Position numbers and translations under genes: made by a program. Of a stretch of DNA of 64,000 nucleotides, positions 36,320-47,124 are shown piece by piece. Position 1 is the stretch's first letter. Each line of letters opens with the position of its first letter. Source of the DNA: Pholiota molesta (lineage: Eukaryota > Basidiomycota > Agaricomycetes > Agaricales > Strophariaceae); NCBI GenBank assembly GCA_014925825.1, contig JACGCK010000010.1:186001-250000 (forward strand). Direction: 5' to 3'. The notes beneath the pieces were generated by a model. The model made no database searches and had not been told where the DNA came from. It saw nothing but the letters and a program-made list of their open reading frames with translations.

Positions 36320-39300
36320 TTAGTTCATGAGTAAGAGTTTTGCATCATTGCGAGAGAAATAGCCTACGGGTATTGGCCGATGAGAGCCAGAGTCATCAGC
36401 GGACGTGTTTGCCTCTGCGCGTTCGGGTTGAGTAGCAACTTCATCTCCCAATGCAGGAACTGCAATCGCTGGCGCCGATACAGCATGGGTAGCTACGTCG
36501 GTCGTGTTTGGCACGTTCATGCTGGCCAGCGTAGGTTGATGGGATCCCGACTCCATGGTCCTGGCCGATATCAAACTTTCGTACTTCGCTAGATAGTCGG
36601 GATCCATTTTCCGCCGTTTCGCGCGTTGTTTCGGTATCTAAGAACAAAGTTTGCCTTCAGTACATGAGTACGACAATCCCCAATTAACGACCAACCTCAG
36701 GTGTCGTAGCCGATTGTGAAGTGCCCAGTCCGTAGTGGTAGTGATTGAATTTTCCGTCTTTTTTGAGATCCAGTCGGAAAGGAGGCGAGGTCGGAGGAGC
36801 AGGAGCAGACTTAAAAGCGAGAGCAGGCTTAGGAGCAGGAGCAGGCTTGGAAGCGGGAGCAAGCTTAGAAACAGTCCTGGGTTTCGTAGTAAACGGAGAA
36901 GACTTCGAAGCGGGAATAGCGGCAGGCGCAGATACAGTTGAAGGTGGTGGATAATAGGGATATGGACCGGGCGCTATAGATGATGGGTAACCGTAATATG
37001 GCGGATATTGCTGCTGGCCAGGTGATAGACCAGGCGCCGCGCCAGGCGGGTACCGGGGAGCCATATAAGGCATCGAAGGGTGGCCAGGCATATATCCGTA
37101 TCCTTGAGGCGGGTAAGATCCTTGAGGCGGGTAAGGGTAATGCAGATAATTTGGAGGGGTGGTCGGTGCAGGGGCGGAAGAGTGAGAGTGCTTTGGTGGA
37201 GTTGAAGGATTTTCAGCGGGATGCATTGGAGGAGGCCCGTATGGATACGGCGGCATTTGGTACGGCGGAAGATAATACGGATAATAGGGATACGAAGGTG
37301 GGTACCCATAAGGCGCTACAAATGGGGGCGGAGGTGGGGCGAGAACCTGACTGACGGGTATCGATGATGTAGAGCCCGTCCCAGAAGCTGAAGCAGTGAA
37401 GCTTTCTTGTGAAGTAGCTTTCCGTTTTCCTTTGGATGCCGGCGCACTTTGGGCAGATTTTTTCTCTTGGGGCCTGTAGACAAAAGGTGCTGAAGTTGGG
37501 ATAGTTGGCGTTGGTATCGACTTCAAGACAGGAACTTCGATTTGCGCTTGAGCAGCAGCAACGTCTTCTTCAGCCTATTATTAATTTTTTTATATTTAAT
37601 TGGTATACATGCAAAGTCAGCTTCCAATCAGGAGAATTTGACATACGATAGCTCACCTTGGTGTTATCCGCTTGTAGAATTGCAGAGAACGCTTCAACGG
37701 AAATCTGAGGATTACGCGCCAAAATTCTCCCAATGGCAGACGGAGTCGTCGTAGGCTTGAACGCCCTAAAAGCCAGAGGATCGTCGAGCTTCATCAATTC
37801 TTCAGCCGTCGGAAGCGAGGGTGGTGGAGGTGGCGTTGGAGGCAACGAGACGCGAAATTTATTGTAACCTCGAGCCCATAAAGGTGGCGATTCGGGCCTT
37901 CCTGTCTCCGTCAGCTTCCAGATTAGTTGTCGCCCTTGGGCTTGAGGCAGATCTGGGTCGGCGGAAGGGATTTCTTCATTGACGAGCGCCATGACTTGGG
38001 CCTCGTCGGATGCTTCGGGATCGGTCTCAGCATCGCCGTCTGCATCTGGGTCAGAGTCCGCATCCCCGTCCGCATCCTCGTCCGCGTCAGCATTTGAAGT
38101 CTCCTCAGATTGGGTCGAGGTAGCAATGGCGTTGACAAGCCCTGCGGAACCGCTCCCACTCCCACTCCCGCTTCCACTCGCAATGGGCACGTCGTTCTTT
38201 TCTTCCGACTTCCTCGCCGCACTCATCCTCTCCGCAACGCCCCGCCAGTACTGATTCTCTGCCGCTTTCTGCGCCGCTCGCGCCTGGAACTTGAGCCTCC
38301 GCAACACCTCGCGACAGTCATCGCAGTTGCGCCAACGGCCACCGGGGAACAGGAGGTTATGGCACTCGATGGTGGCGCAAACGTTTTTCGCGCGTTTCTG
38401 ATGTCGGCAGCTCAAGTCAACGGGGTGTCCCTTTGGGACATGACGGCTGCGCTTACCTTGTCTTCCGAGCTCGTATCTGCCGCACTTGCGGCATGGTCGT
38501 ACTCGGATACAAATATCGTTCCTTGCTCGGCGCCTCCCCCAGGCGCCTCTGAGTGCTGCTTCATGACGTCTTGGGCGCTTTTCGCCTTCTTGCCTTGGCC
38601 TTTCGGCTTCCTCTGCCTCGGAATCACCGTACCGTCCTCGTCTGGGATAGCCAATGGCTCCATATGCACCTCCGGCCCAATCGATTTCTCCTCCTTCTCC
38701 CGCGTGCGTTGGAGCCTACTGTGGTAACGATTCTGCAGCCGATGCTGTTCGCAGCGTTTATATCGATAGTAGCCCGGTAGTATCTTGTGACAATGCGACA
38801 CAGTGCACATACGTGCCGGAAGGGGATCAGCGAGAAGGGGATATGGCGAAATCGAGTGAGGGCTGTCGATGGATGAGCTCGTGGAGGGTGGGTAGACGCC
38901 AGCCAAAACCGCGGAGGGGGGTAGCGTGGGTGGGCGGCCCCCGGTGTCGCTTGCGGCGCTGGGGTGCGTGGACGTGCTTCCGGCGGCATCAGTGGACGGC
39001 GCGCCGCCTGGCGACAGCGGCACTTCCTCGTCGATGATGGAGGATTCCCATGCGCGCAGCTCGTCGAGGTTGTCGGCGAGGGGCTGCTGGCCTTAGTCAC
39101 ACGTTCTCCGCGGAAGGTGAATGGTGGACGTACTCCTAATCCCTGGGCTTTCCTCCTTTCGTCCTCGGCCGCTCGCAGGGTGCTCATTTCGCGCTCGAAG
39201 GTCTCGCGCTCGTATTTCCATTTCGCGCGCTTCGTGTTGCCGTATATCCTATATCGCTCTCGACATGGGGGACACATCTTGAAATCGTATGATCCTGGTA

Positions 39301-40570
39301 TCCTAACATTCAAAAAATTGCGCATATATTTACCAAAAAACACGGATGTACCTGGAATGACGGCTTTGCAGCCTTTGACTGAACAGAATCGAGCCGGAGC
39401 AGATGTATCTTGGAATGTGACTGCATCTTGGCCGGCTGCTGCTGGAGAAACTTGGTCGTGTGATGACGATGGTGGCTGCCCTGCGTTGTTCACCTCTTGC
39501 GCAGGCACTTGATCTTGCGGTTCTGAAGCCGCCGGCTCCACTGCTCCATGTGTGCGAGGCGTGGGGTAGGTCAAAGCATTCGCTAGTTCAGAGGGATCCG
39601 ATGGAAGAGAACTTTGCCTGTCTGATGAAGATGCTGGATTGAGATGCGGCGCAGTTGTATGCGCCTCTTGTATCGGCCTCTGATTGGCGTGTGGTGCACT
39701 GGCTGGCGCTGTGTCTAATGGCACGCGAGGCGGGAGATAGGTCAAAGCATTTGCGAGTTCGGAACTTGTGCTCGGTGAAAGAGTTGGTCGAAGCGATATG
39801 CTCCCAGTTGCCGCGTTGTCTCCCATAAACATGGCGGTATGATTCCATGCAATAGTCGTTGGGAGCGGTGAGGCGGACGTCGAGGATTGTGCGGTAGGCA
39901 GCGACCGATGAGAATTTGACAAGGTCTCCTGCAACAAATCAACGCTTCTTTAGAACGTGGTAAATATGACGAGGCCCAGAAGATTTCGCGACACGAGGCA
40001 GTTGATATGATTGATCTGAGAATGGCGCATTTATCTGCTATACCTGCGTCCTTTGGATTTAAAGGTCGTTTTCCCTCTTAACAGATAAGATGATGCCTGA
40101 AATTGCATTGGACGCATTTCAACATCCCAACAAGCCAAATCGACGCGTATATGCGCCCAGAAACCCTCTTTCAGTAAAGCGTGCAGATTGCTCACCTGCG
40201 GATATGTTTCTCCAGTCGTAAGCACCCATGAGGATTGTTGCGAGGTCGACGACGAATCCTAAGCCATGATATCAGCGATACCAAGCATCCGATATTAGCG
40301 CGTCCTCACCTTCTCTAACTTCTGTTTAGCTCTCTTGGTCCGCGCATACACGCGATGTCGACCGCGACAGGCGTCGCACATCTTGTTACTGGACTCATTG
40401 GTGACGTTCTGGGTACATCCGCGAACCGAGCATAGCTTGGCTTCTGATGAGGCATCCAAGCTGGGATAGTTGTAGTGCTGGAAGAGATAATAGGCCGGGG
40501 CGTTCCCAGACGCGTCCATACCGGGCAGACTGGCGGTGCCAGGGCCCAGACGCGATGGTGGCTGACCCAT
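36320..40570 (-). CDS. Large protein with four Cys-rich (zinc-finger-like) repeats and a Pro/Tyr-rich domain
   Basis: I join eight or more exons into one protein of roughly 1,200 residues, probably nuclear. Cys motifs occur at four places. They are about 40436-40337 (CSVRGC, then NKMCDACRGRHRVYARTKRAK), about 39393-39245 (CSVKGC, then KMCPPCRERYRIYGNTKRAK), about 38812-38710 (CTVSHC, then KRCEQHRLQNRYHSRL) and about 38410-38290 (CATIEC, then RNCDDCREVLRRLKF). The pattern is C-x4-C..K-x-C-x2-C/H-R. Linkers are Ser/Pro/Thr-rich. An Asp/Glu/Ala repeat lies near 38000-38110. The C-terminal part (37526-36692) is rich in PPYPYGPP-type and KPAPAPKPA repeats, then has a basic PKQRAKRRK cluster that could be a nuclear signal. 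The start could instead be the ATG at 40672. A DNA- or RNA-binding role is inference. Confidence 0.75.
36770..36900 (-). repeat. Pro/Ala/Lys-rich coding repeat
   Basis: Repeats of a roughly 24-30 bp unit encode S/K-PAPAPKPAL and KPAPA variants in the C-terminal half of the Cys-motif protein. Confidence 0.6.
37990..38170 (-). repeat. Asp/Ala/Gly and Gly/Ser coding repeats
   Basis: About 38010-38090 encodes DADGDADSDPDADGDAE-type acidic repeats, and about 38145-38180 encodes a GSGSGSGSGS run. Both are low-complexity linkers after the fourth Cys motif. Confidence 0.75.
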
Positions 40571-41291
40571 GTTCACCGATTTTTGGCGGCGCTTCAAATT
40601 TCGGTTTGCTACACAACCGCAATCTTGTATCCAAACCACCACGATCGCCCTTTGTAAGAGGCAGCAATGCATTTTCAGTATAAATTATCTGCCGCATTCT
40701 TTTTGCGTCTTAGGATCTATTTTTCTTCGCACTGGCCCCGCCAGCTTGCTCGGAGCTCATCATTCCTGTAATCCATCTTATGACCAGTTGCCAGTGGAAA
40801 GCCTCTCACGACAACTTCTTGCACCCTATACGCACCATGCATGACTCGTTGACTCCTCAAACTCGCCTGCCAACTTGTTGCGGTCACCATTTTGTTCTAT
40901 TCTGGCCTGTTGCCTGAACCCATCTTTATCCCACCAATGCTAATATCGTTTTGCCAGCGCATTACTTGGAACGCAGCAAGGACTGCTGATCATGATGATG
41001 GAGATGTTCATGGGAAACTCTGGCCAAAGTTACTGTAATTGGCTGGAGGTAGGACTCCTTCGACACCACCCTCGGCCTCTGTAGTGCTAAGAAACTGCTT
41101 AACGCTGCTCAAATTCACCGAGATAATACCGGTGCAAAAATTAGAAGCAGCTCTTCGTCACTTTGCAACAGGAAATTGCATCCAGGATATTTCCCCCACG
41201 GAGTCGACATAAAAACTCTGGGGATGGAGTGTAGCCCTCCTCAAAGTCTATCCAACCTCCAGATATTCGCATACGCATACATCATTTGACG
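40571..41291. promoter_or_regulatory. Divergent promoter region
   Basis: Between the start of the Cys-motif gene and the start of the GH5 gene. No gene is seen apart from a possible extended first exon of the Cys-motif gene to 40672. Confidence 0.45.
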
Positions 41292-43261
41292 ATGATTTTG
41301 ACGTCTCTGGCTACTTTGGTATCATTTGCGACCACGGCGTGGGCGAAGATCATCTTTGCAGGAGTCAACGAGGTGAAATCGACCTTTCTCACTCAAATCC
41401 TGGATCCGTTGCTGAATGAATGCGTAGTCGGGAGGCGAATTTGGCGTCTTCGCTCCAGGACAAGTAGGATTCGGTCTACCAGGACGATTTGGACAAGACT
41501 TCTCCTTCATAAACAAGGTACTCAATCTTCAGAAGTTCTGCTTTGATACCCTCGTTCTAACAACCCCAACACAGACTACAGTCGACATCTTCGTTGACCA
41601 GGAGAAAATTAATTTCTTCCGAGTGACATTTTTGATGGAACGAATGGTCCCCGTCGAATTCGGTCTGGGGTCCAAATTCAATGAAACAGTCTGCCGAATC
41701 TCTCGGACACCCTCATTAGGATATGCTAACTCTTCCTAGCATTTCAGCGAATATGCCGACGCTATCAACCACATTACCGTGACAAAGGGCGCATACGCGC
41801 TTATTGACCCCCATAACTATATGCGCTATAAGTGAGCCTGATTTTATTATTACTACTATCATATCTCTTCGATGGCATGTCCAATGACTGTGATTTCCTC
41901 AAATAGCGACCCATCCTCGCAACCAAACACCGGAAGTGTAAGTATTACAATGTCCTTTAATTCCATTTCCTTCTAACGGACACTGGAATTCAGGTGATTG
42001 GTAATAGCAGCGACCCCACAGCAGCCACGACCAAACAGTTCGGCGAATTCTGGCATGAGCTCGCGCGCCGCTTTGCAACCAACCCAAAAGTCGTCTTCGG
42101 AATCAACAACGAACCCCACGACATGGTACGCAGTCCTTTCTCCTAAACCATTCCAAATTTCTTTACCTTCCACTTTGAAAACCAGCCCACCGATCTCATT
42201 CTGAGGAACAACCAAGCCGCTATCGACGGCATCCGCCAAGCAGGGGCGCGCCAGCTTATCTTAGCGCCTGGCAACGGCTTCACGGGTGGTCATTCCTGGA
42301 CGCAGACCACTGGGGCTGCGGGGGATGCGCCTTCCAGCGATTTCATGAACCTGCTCAAGGATCCGCTGAGGAACACTGCTATCGATATTCATGAGGTGCG
42401 TCATGCGCTTTTTTGAACGTGAACTCGGAGCTAACAAGTTGATAGTATTTGGGTAAGCGACAGAACCAATGGTGAAGCTCCTTCGCTGATGATGGGGTCT
42501 TTTAGACGAAGACTTCTCGGGCTCACACGATGCGTGCACGCAACCGGGTGAGGTCAAATGTGATATCACTACCTTTCGATCGCAACTTATCCGCATGTAA
42601 CAGGCCCCTCCAACTTGGCGGCATTGACTACATGGCTGCAACAAAACAACCTCAAGTAATTCTTACCATCCACAGCTACGCATAAGCTACCGCTAACAGC
42701 CCCCCTCAGAGCCGTCATCAGCGAATTCGGCGGCGGAAACAACCAGAACTGCTTCCAGGTGCGTTCCCACCCACCCCCACGCCCCGCGCACCCCCCTCAC
42801 ACTCACACCCACACCCGGCACGCGTGCAGTTCATCGACGACATGCTGAGCTACCTCTCCGCCAACGACGTCTACATCGGCTGGTCGATCTGGGCTGCGGG
42901 TCCAAGTGCGTGCATGCCTCCTTGCGGTCCGCTTCCGTGAAGTTAATTATTTAATGTGACGGATGGGCTTTTTTTCGTTTAGTCTGGGGCACGAACTCGC
43001 CGTGCTGTGGGGCGGATACCGGAAGCTTGGAGCCTGGGAACCTGAATGATTTGGGACAGCCTAAGTATGTATGCTTAGGGACGGGGTGGGTGATTGGCGC
43101 TGATTTCATTTTCTTGTAGTGCGTTCCAGACCGTATGGGCTCAAGCTGTTAGGCCGAATATACCTAAGAGTGCGTCGTTGTCTGATGAATTTAATGGATT
43201 GAATGGGGCTGATTCTCTGTTGACAGCTCTCAAACGCAACGGAATTTCAAGCTTGCAATGA
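41292..43261 (+). CDS. Secreted GH5 endo-beta-1,4-glucanase
   Basis: Retaining cellulase of glycoside hydrolase family 5 that cuts internal beta-1,4-glucan bonds. Signal peptide MILTSLATLVSFATTAWA from the ATG at 41292, then KIIFAGVNE directly at the start of the catalytic barrel, so there is no carbohydrate-binding module or linker at the N-terminus. Later exons give FFRVTFLMERMVP, the strand GAYALIDPHNYMRY, the acid/base Glu in VVFGINNEPHDM, LILAPGNGFTGGHSW, DIHEYLDEDFSGSH, the nucleophile Glu in AVISEFGGGNNQNC, and YIGWSIWAAGP. The last short exon ends NGISSLQ with the stop at 43259-43261. About ten introns of 45-65 nt are seen. The product is about 350 residues, a stand-alone catalytic domain. 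Confidence 0.93.
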
Positions 43262-43794
43262 ACGTTGCCGAAGACTGGGTATTTAAGATCTTGGTATATA
43301 TCTGGACGAACAGCAGTCATCTGATTGGGGATCGTACACGAGTGTTCATGTAAATTTAGGCTTCTGTAAAATTACTTTCTCTATCTTTGAAATTGGAGGG
43401 CACGATTTAAATTTTGTGTACCCATCCGCAACTCTCCAAGCTGCAAGCTGCCATGATGAACTACCTTCGCCACGGCCTATATGGGATTGGTCATTTGGGC
43501 TGCGGTACAAGGGAGTGCATCCGCGAGATGTTATCGATCATCCCCAAGATTGGCTCTGGCTCCCAATGATCATACTTAATCGATTCGCATGCACCCTACT
43601 CCTTATTCCGCTATGAGAGTTCACTTGCCCATGGAATGGTTTTAGCCCAAGTATGTGCATCCCGATATATAAAGTGGGAAATCCTCGCTCCTTCCATGTA
43701 ATGGCAAAGTATATATGGTCCTTAGGCCTCCTCTATGTGAGGCAACACACGCACACCACATCCGCCACCCACAGTCCTCGCATACACCGCGACG
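43262..43794. other. Intergenic region
   Basis: 3' region of the GH5 gene and promoter of the next gene, with a GTATATATGG element at about 43708-43717. No other gene. Confidence 0.5.
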
Positions 43795-44843
43795 ATGCCC
43801 CAGAGCAGCGAGCGGCTCTTCGTCGACCTCCTCTTCCGCGCGAGCCGAAAATACGCCAACTGGGACCCGGAGGTGCCCATGCGCGTCGGCGACTATGGGC
43901 GCATCACGCACGGCAAGCCTGCCTGGGCGTTCTGGCGCAGAGGCGGCGGCATCTTCATGAAGGAGGGGAACATATACGCGGAGCGGATCGCGGAGGAGTA
44001 TGGATCCCTGAGCCGGAGGAGCACGGCGCGGGCGCGACGGAGGGCGTGAACTGGATTACGTCGAAGAATGCGGTGCAGGTGGACGTCAACGTCAAGGTGG
44101 CAGGGTGCGTGGCGATCCATCGAGACTGCGGTGAAGGCTAGTTGATGCAGCTGACCTGCTGGATCCAGGCAAACGCCTGTCCTCGCGCAGTGCAAAGTCA
44201 AGGCCGCGTTCAAGTTCAACGCAGGCCGCGGCGCGGTCCTCGTCATGGACAACGACACGATATCCGCGCTGAGCGCACCGGGGAAGCTCAGACGGCTCCT
44301 CGACGAGAAGCGGATCCACAAGGGCTCCGTCATCGTCTCCGAGGTGCACCGCAGCGCGTCCTACGCGCGCTACCTCTCCACGAAGGAGGACAACTCGGTC
44401 GCCATCGGGCTCGCCGCCGAGCCCGTCGCCTCGGGCGTCGTCGGCTCTGTCAGCGTCGCGTCCAAGTGGATGCACACCGCAGTTACGGGGAATTTCAAGG
44501 CGAAGGCGAATAAGAGCGGCGCGCGGGATTTTTATCCGCTTTTCAGGCTCGTGTCGTTGGTGGAGCAGGATGTGTCGACTGGGTTTAGAGGCGCGGTTTT
44601 GGAGGAGCCACCACTGCCTGATGCGGAGCCGCCGTGGGCTGTGAAAGGCGATGACGAGTCCGAAGATTCAACAAACTCAGAATTCATGTGGGATAGGTGA
44701 GGCTCGTATTCTGCGAGTGGTATATGCAGCTGATTTTAATTTTCGGACGGTTCAGTGATAGCAACCACGAAGAAGTTTCGAAGAAGTCCTTCTGGAGATC
44801 TGCTAAGAAAGGCCTGTCAGGCCTCCTCATTTGTTCAATATGA
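43795..44843 (+). pseudogene. Gasdermin-like (tentative) protein gene with a 1-nt frameshift
   Basis: A conserved Agaricomycete-type protein of unknown role. Exon 1 begins MPQSSERLFVDLLFRASRKY and has VRVGDYGRI and FMKEGNIYAERIAEEYG. At 44002-44003 one base is missing: the frame used so far meets TGA at 44045-44047, while the frame shifted by one continues with IPEPEEHGAGATEGVNWITS. After an intron (donor about 44107, acceptor about 44169) come AVLVMDNDTISAL, KGSVIVSEVHRSASYARYL and FYPLFRLVSLVEQD. A last small exon (about 44757-44843) is reached by splicing at the GTGAGG near 44697. The order (short basic start, VIVSEV strand, FRLVSL strand) recalls gasdermin N-terminal domains; this is inference. 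Either a recent pseudogene or a sequence error. Confidence 0.6.
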
Positions 44844-45215
44844 TCATAGATATTGAAACTCTCGTACCAGAAACGTTGCATAGACGCAATACTAATGCTG
44901 ATTTTAATCCTGCAGGTTGTAACCCAATGATTTGCCAGTGGCGCCGTGCATCATGAATGTCAGATTAATAGCTTCAGCCCCTTGACTTATGTTGACTGAC
45001 TCGAAAAGCTGTTCTTAACGTATGACAGTGCTGGATGGAAGGACCTTGGTTGAGTCAAATAGATTTCGGGTCAAGTGCAAGTTGAGTCTGAGTCGAGTCA
45101 TCATGCATCATCGCCTATGTTCAAGTTGTACACCGTCACGGTCGCTTAGTCATCTGGTATAAATATCTTTTCGTCCACCCGGTTTCTAAACCCACCACTT
45201 TATCTCCTCAACTTC
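44844..45215 (+). promoter_or_regulatory. Promoter of the truncated FAP1-like copy
   Basis: From about 44993 the sequence (GACTGACTCGAAAAGCTGT, ATAGATTTCGGGT, CACGGTCGCTTAGTCATC) matches the region before the full-length copy (from about 54447). TATAAA at 45158-45163 lies 53 bp before the ATG. Confidence 0.75.
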
Positions 45216-47124
45216 ATGGAGACTGCAGGGTATCCTGCTGAAGTCGCGTCTGCTACTGGTATTCCAGTAACCAGCACGACCTCAAACCAGCCAAAGCGGC
45301 GAAATCCACGCCAAGCGCGCCCGCAGGACGGCACCCCTCAACCTCCTAGTGCAGCGCAGCCTCGCCCACCTCGACGGCCAAGGCCACCGCAGAATCCCAC
45401 CGATGCCAGCGCACCAACTGCAGGCAGCAGCAATCCCACGCGTGATGGGTCGCAATCTCGCAATGCACGACGAAAGCAGACACCAACATCGACTTCTGCA
45501 GACGGGACGACGGCACCGCAGCCACGACGAGATGGCAATCGTAGAAAAGCCAACTTCGGTGCTGGATTGACGCAGTCTGATGCCACGGAGAACCAAACTG
45601 CACCTGTCAACCAGCCGGCCAAGAAACGCATAACCAAACCATCTCCGCATCCCGATTCCAAGCCTTCAGAAACGCCATCGAAACCCGCGGCCACGTCCAG
45701 CAAGCCTCAAGGGAAAGGCAGAGCGAAGAACCTCCCTCAAGGCGACGATCTCACATCCATCCTTATTCGCGATCTCAGCACGCCTCCATACCCAGACTGC
45801 CCGATCTGCTTCTCCGCAATACGCCCTGAGCAGGCCATTTGGTCGTGTTCGCCCTCGATCTCTATCGTTACCTCCAGCGACGCGCAGGTGCCGCAATACT
45901 GCTGGACCTCCTTCCATGTCAAATGCATCCGTTCTTGGGCCGAGAAGAGCGTCAAGGAGGTTGCGGATGCGTGGCGAGCGCGGGGCGAGTCCGATAAGAA
46001 AGGGGACTGGAGATGTCCGGGATGTCAAGCCAAACGCGAAACCGTGCCCTCAGGTTATTGGTACGTTCCTATTATACTTCTTATCATAGTTTTGTGTCTA
46101 ACATCGTACCTAGGTGTTTCTGTCACTCAACCTCCGAGCCAAAGCCACTACGACTGTCCACGCCACATTCGTGCGGAAACTCGTGTTCTCGTCCTCGAGA
46201 AAGTGGCTGCGGCCACCCATGTCCTCTCCAATGCCACCCGGGCCCGTGTCCTCCATGTCAAGTCACCACTCGCCTCGAGTGCTATTGCCCAAAGAAGAGC
46301 GTTCTCACTTTCCGATGCGGGATTGACGCGAGAAGCGGGACTCGTAATCTGTCTTGTGGCAAGATCTGCCAGCGGACGCTGAACTGTGGCAAACACACAT
46401 GCAACAAAGTCTGCCATGCTGGAGAATGCGATAAGTGTGATGTAACGGAGACTGTCAAATGTTATTGCGGCAAGGAGGGGAAAACAGTAACCTGTGGCGA
46501 GGGTCGCGAGATCCAATGCTTCGTCGAAGGAGAGACACCTTGGATCGGTCGGTTCACCTGCGATAACGTATGCGATAGGTACGTATTGTTGATCTCTCTC
46601 TTCTAAGTGGACCATGACTGACCCGCTCTATCAGACCATTCGATTGCGGAAAACACAAATGCCAAAAACCCTGTCATCCACCATCGTCCCAACCTGCCGT
46701 GTGCCCCCGCTCGCCTTCCCAAATCACCCACTGCCCCTGCGGAAAGCACACCGTCGCGCCTTCCCCATCCGCCGATGCCTCTCAGTACACCTTCCCCGCT
46801 CGCTTGGACTGCCCCGACCCCATCCCGACGTGCGGCTCCGTATGCGCCAAACCCCACCCCGCCTGCTCGCACCCTTGCACCGCGAAGTGCCACACCGGGC
46901 CCTGCCCGCCGTGCACCGTCCAGATCGTCCGCCCGTGCAGGTGCGGCGCGACGACGAAGAGCCTGCCGTGCTACGCGGTGCTGCAGGCGTCGGCCGCGGG
47001 CGTCGCGGAGACGGAGCTGCTGTGCGATAGGCCGTGCGCGGTGCTGCGCGCGTGTGGCGGAGGCCAGTGCTTCGTCGAGACGCCGTATGCGATAGGTATG
47101 TCTTGTCTTATCTCTGTCTTCTAG
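45216..47124 (+). pseudogene. Truncated duplicate of the FAP1/NFX1-type zinc-finger gene
   Basis: Same start (METAGYPAEVASA), Pro/Thr/Arg-rich N-terminal region, RING-like block (CPICFSAIRPEQAIWSC, CIRSWAEKSV, WRCPGCQ) and the first NFX1-type fingers (CGHPCPLQCHPGPCPPC, CGKHTCNKVCHAGECDKC) as the full copy at 54596-58254, with the same intron positions near 46063 and 46580. Homology stops at about 47071 after VLRACGG-QC. The next 50 bases are a scrambled echo of an earlier internal segment and the frame ends at 47124. The missing part holds at least four more fingers and the R3H domain. It has its own promoter and may still be expressed as a short protein, so pseudogene status is inferred. 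Confidence 0.85.

Noticed and set aside
38624..39937. Single 437-codon minus-strand frame read without introns
   Set aside because: The first part is a real exon of the Cys-motif gene, but after about 39130 the frame loses the conserved sequence. A GTACGT donor and a CAG acceptor restore it in another frame.
46148..46615. 155-codon minus-strand frame opposite the truncated FAP1 copy
   Set aside because: Antisense of zinc-finger codons. The frame is not kept at equal length in the full copy.
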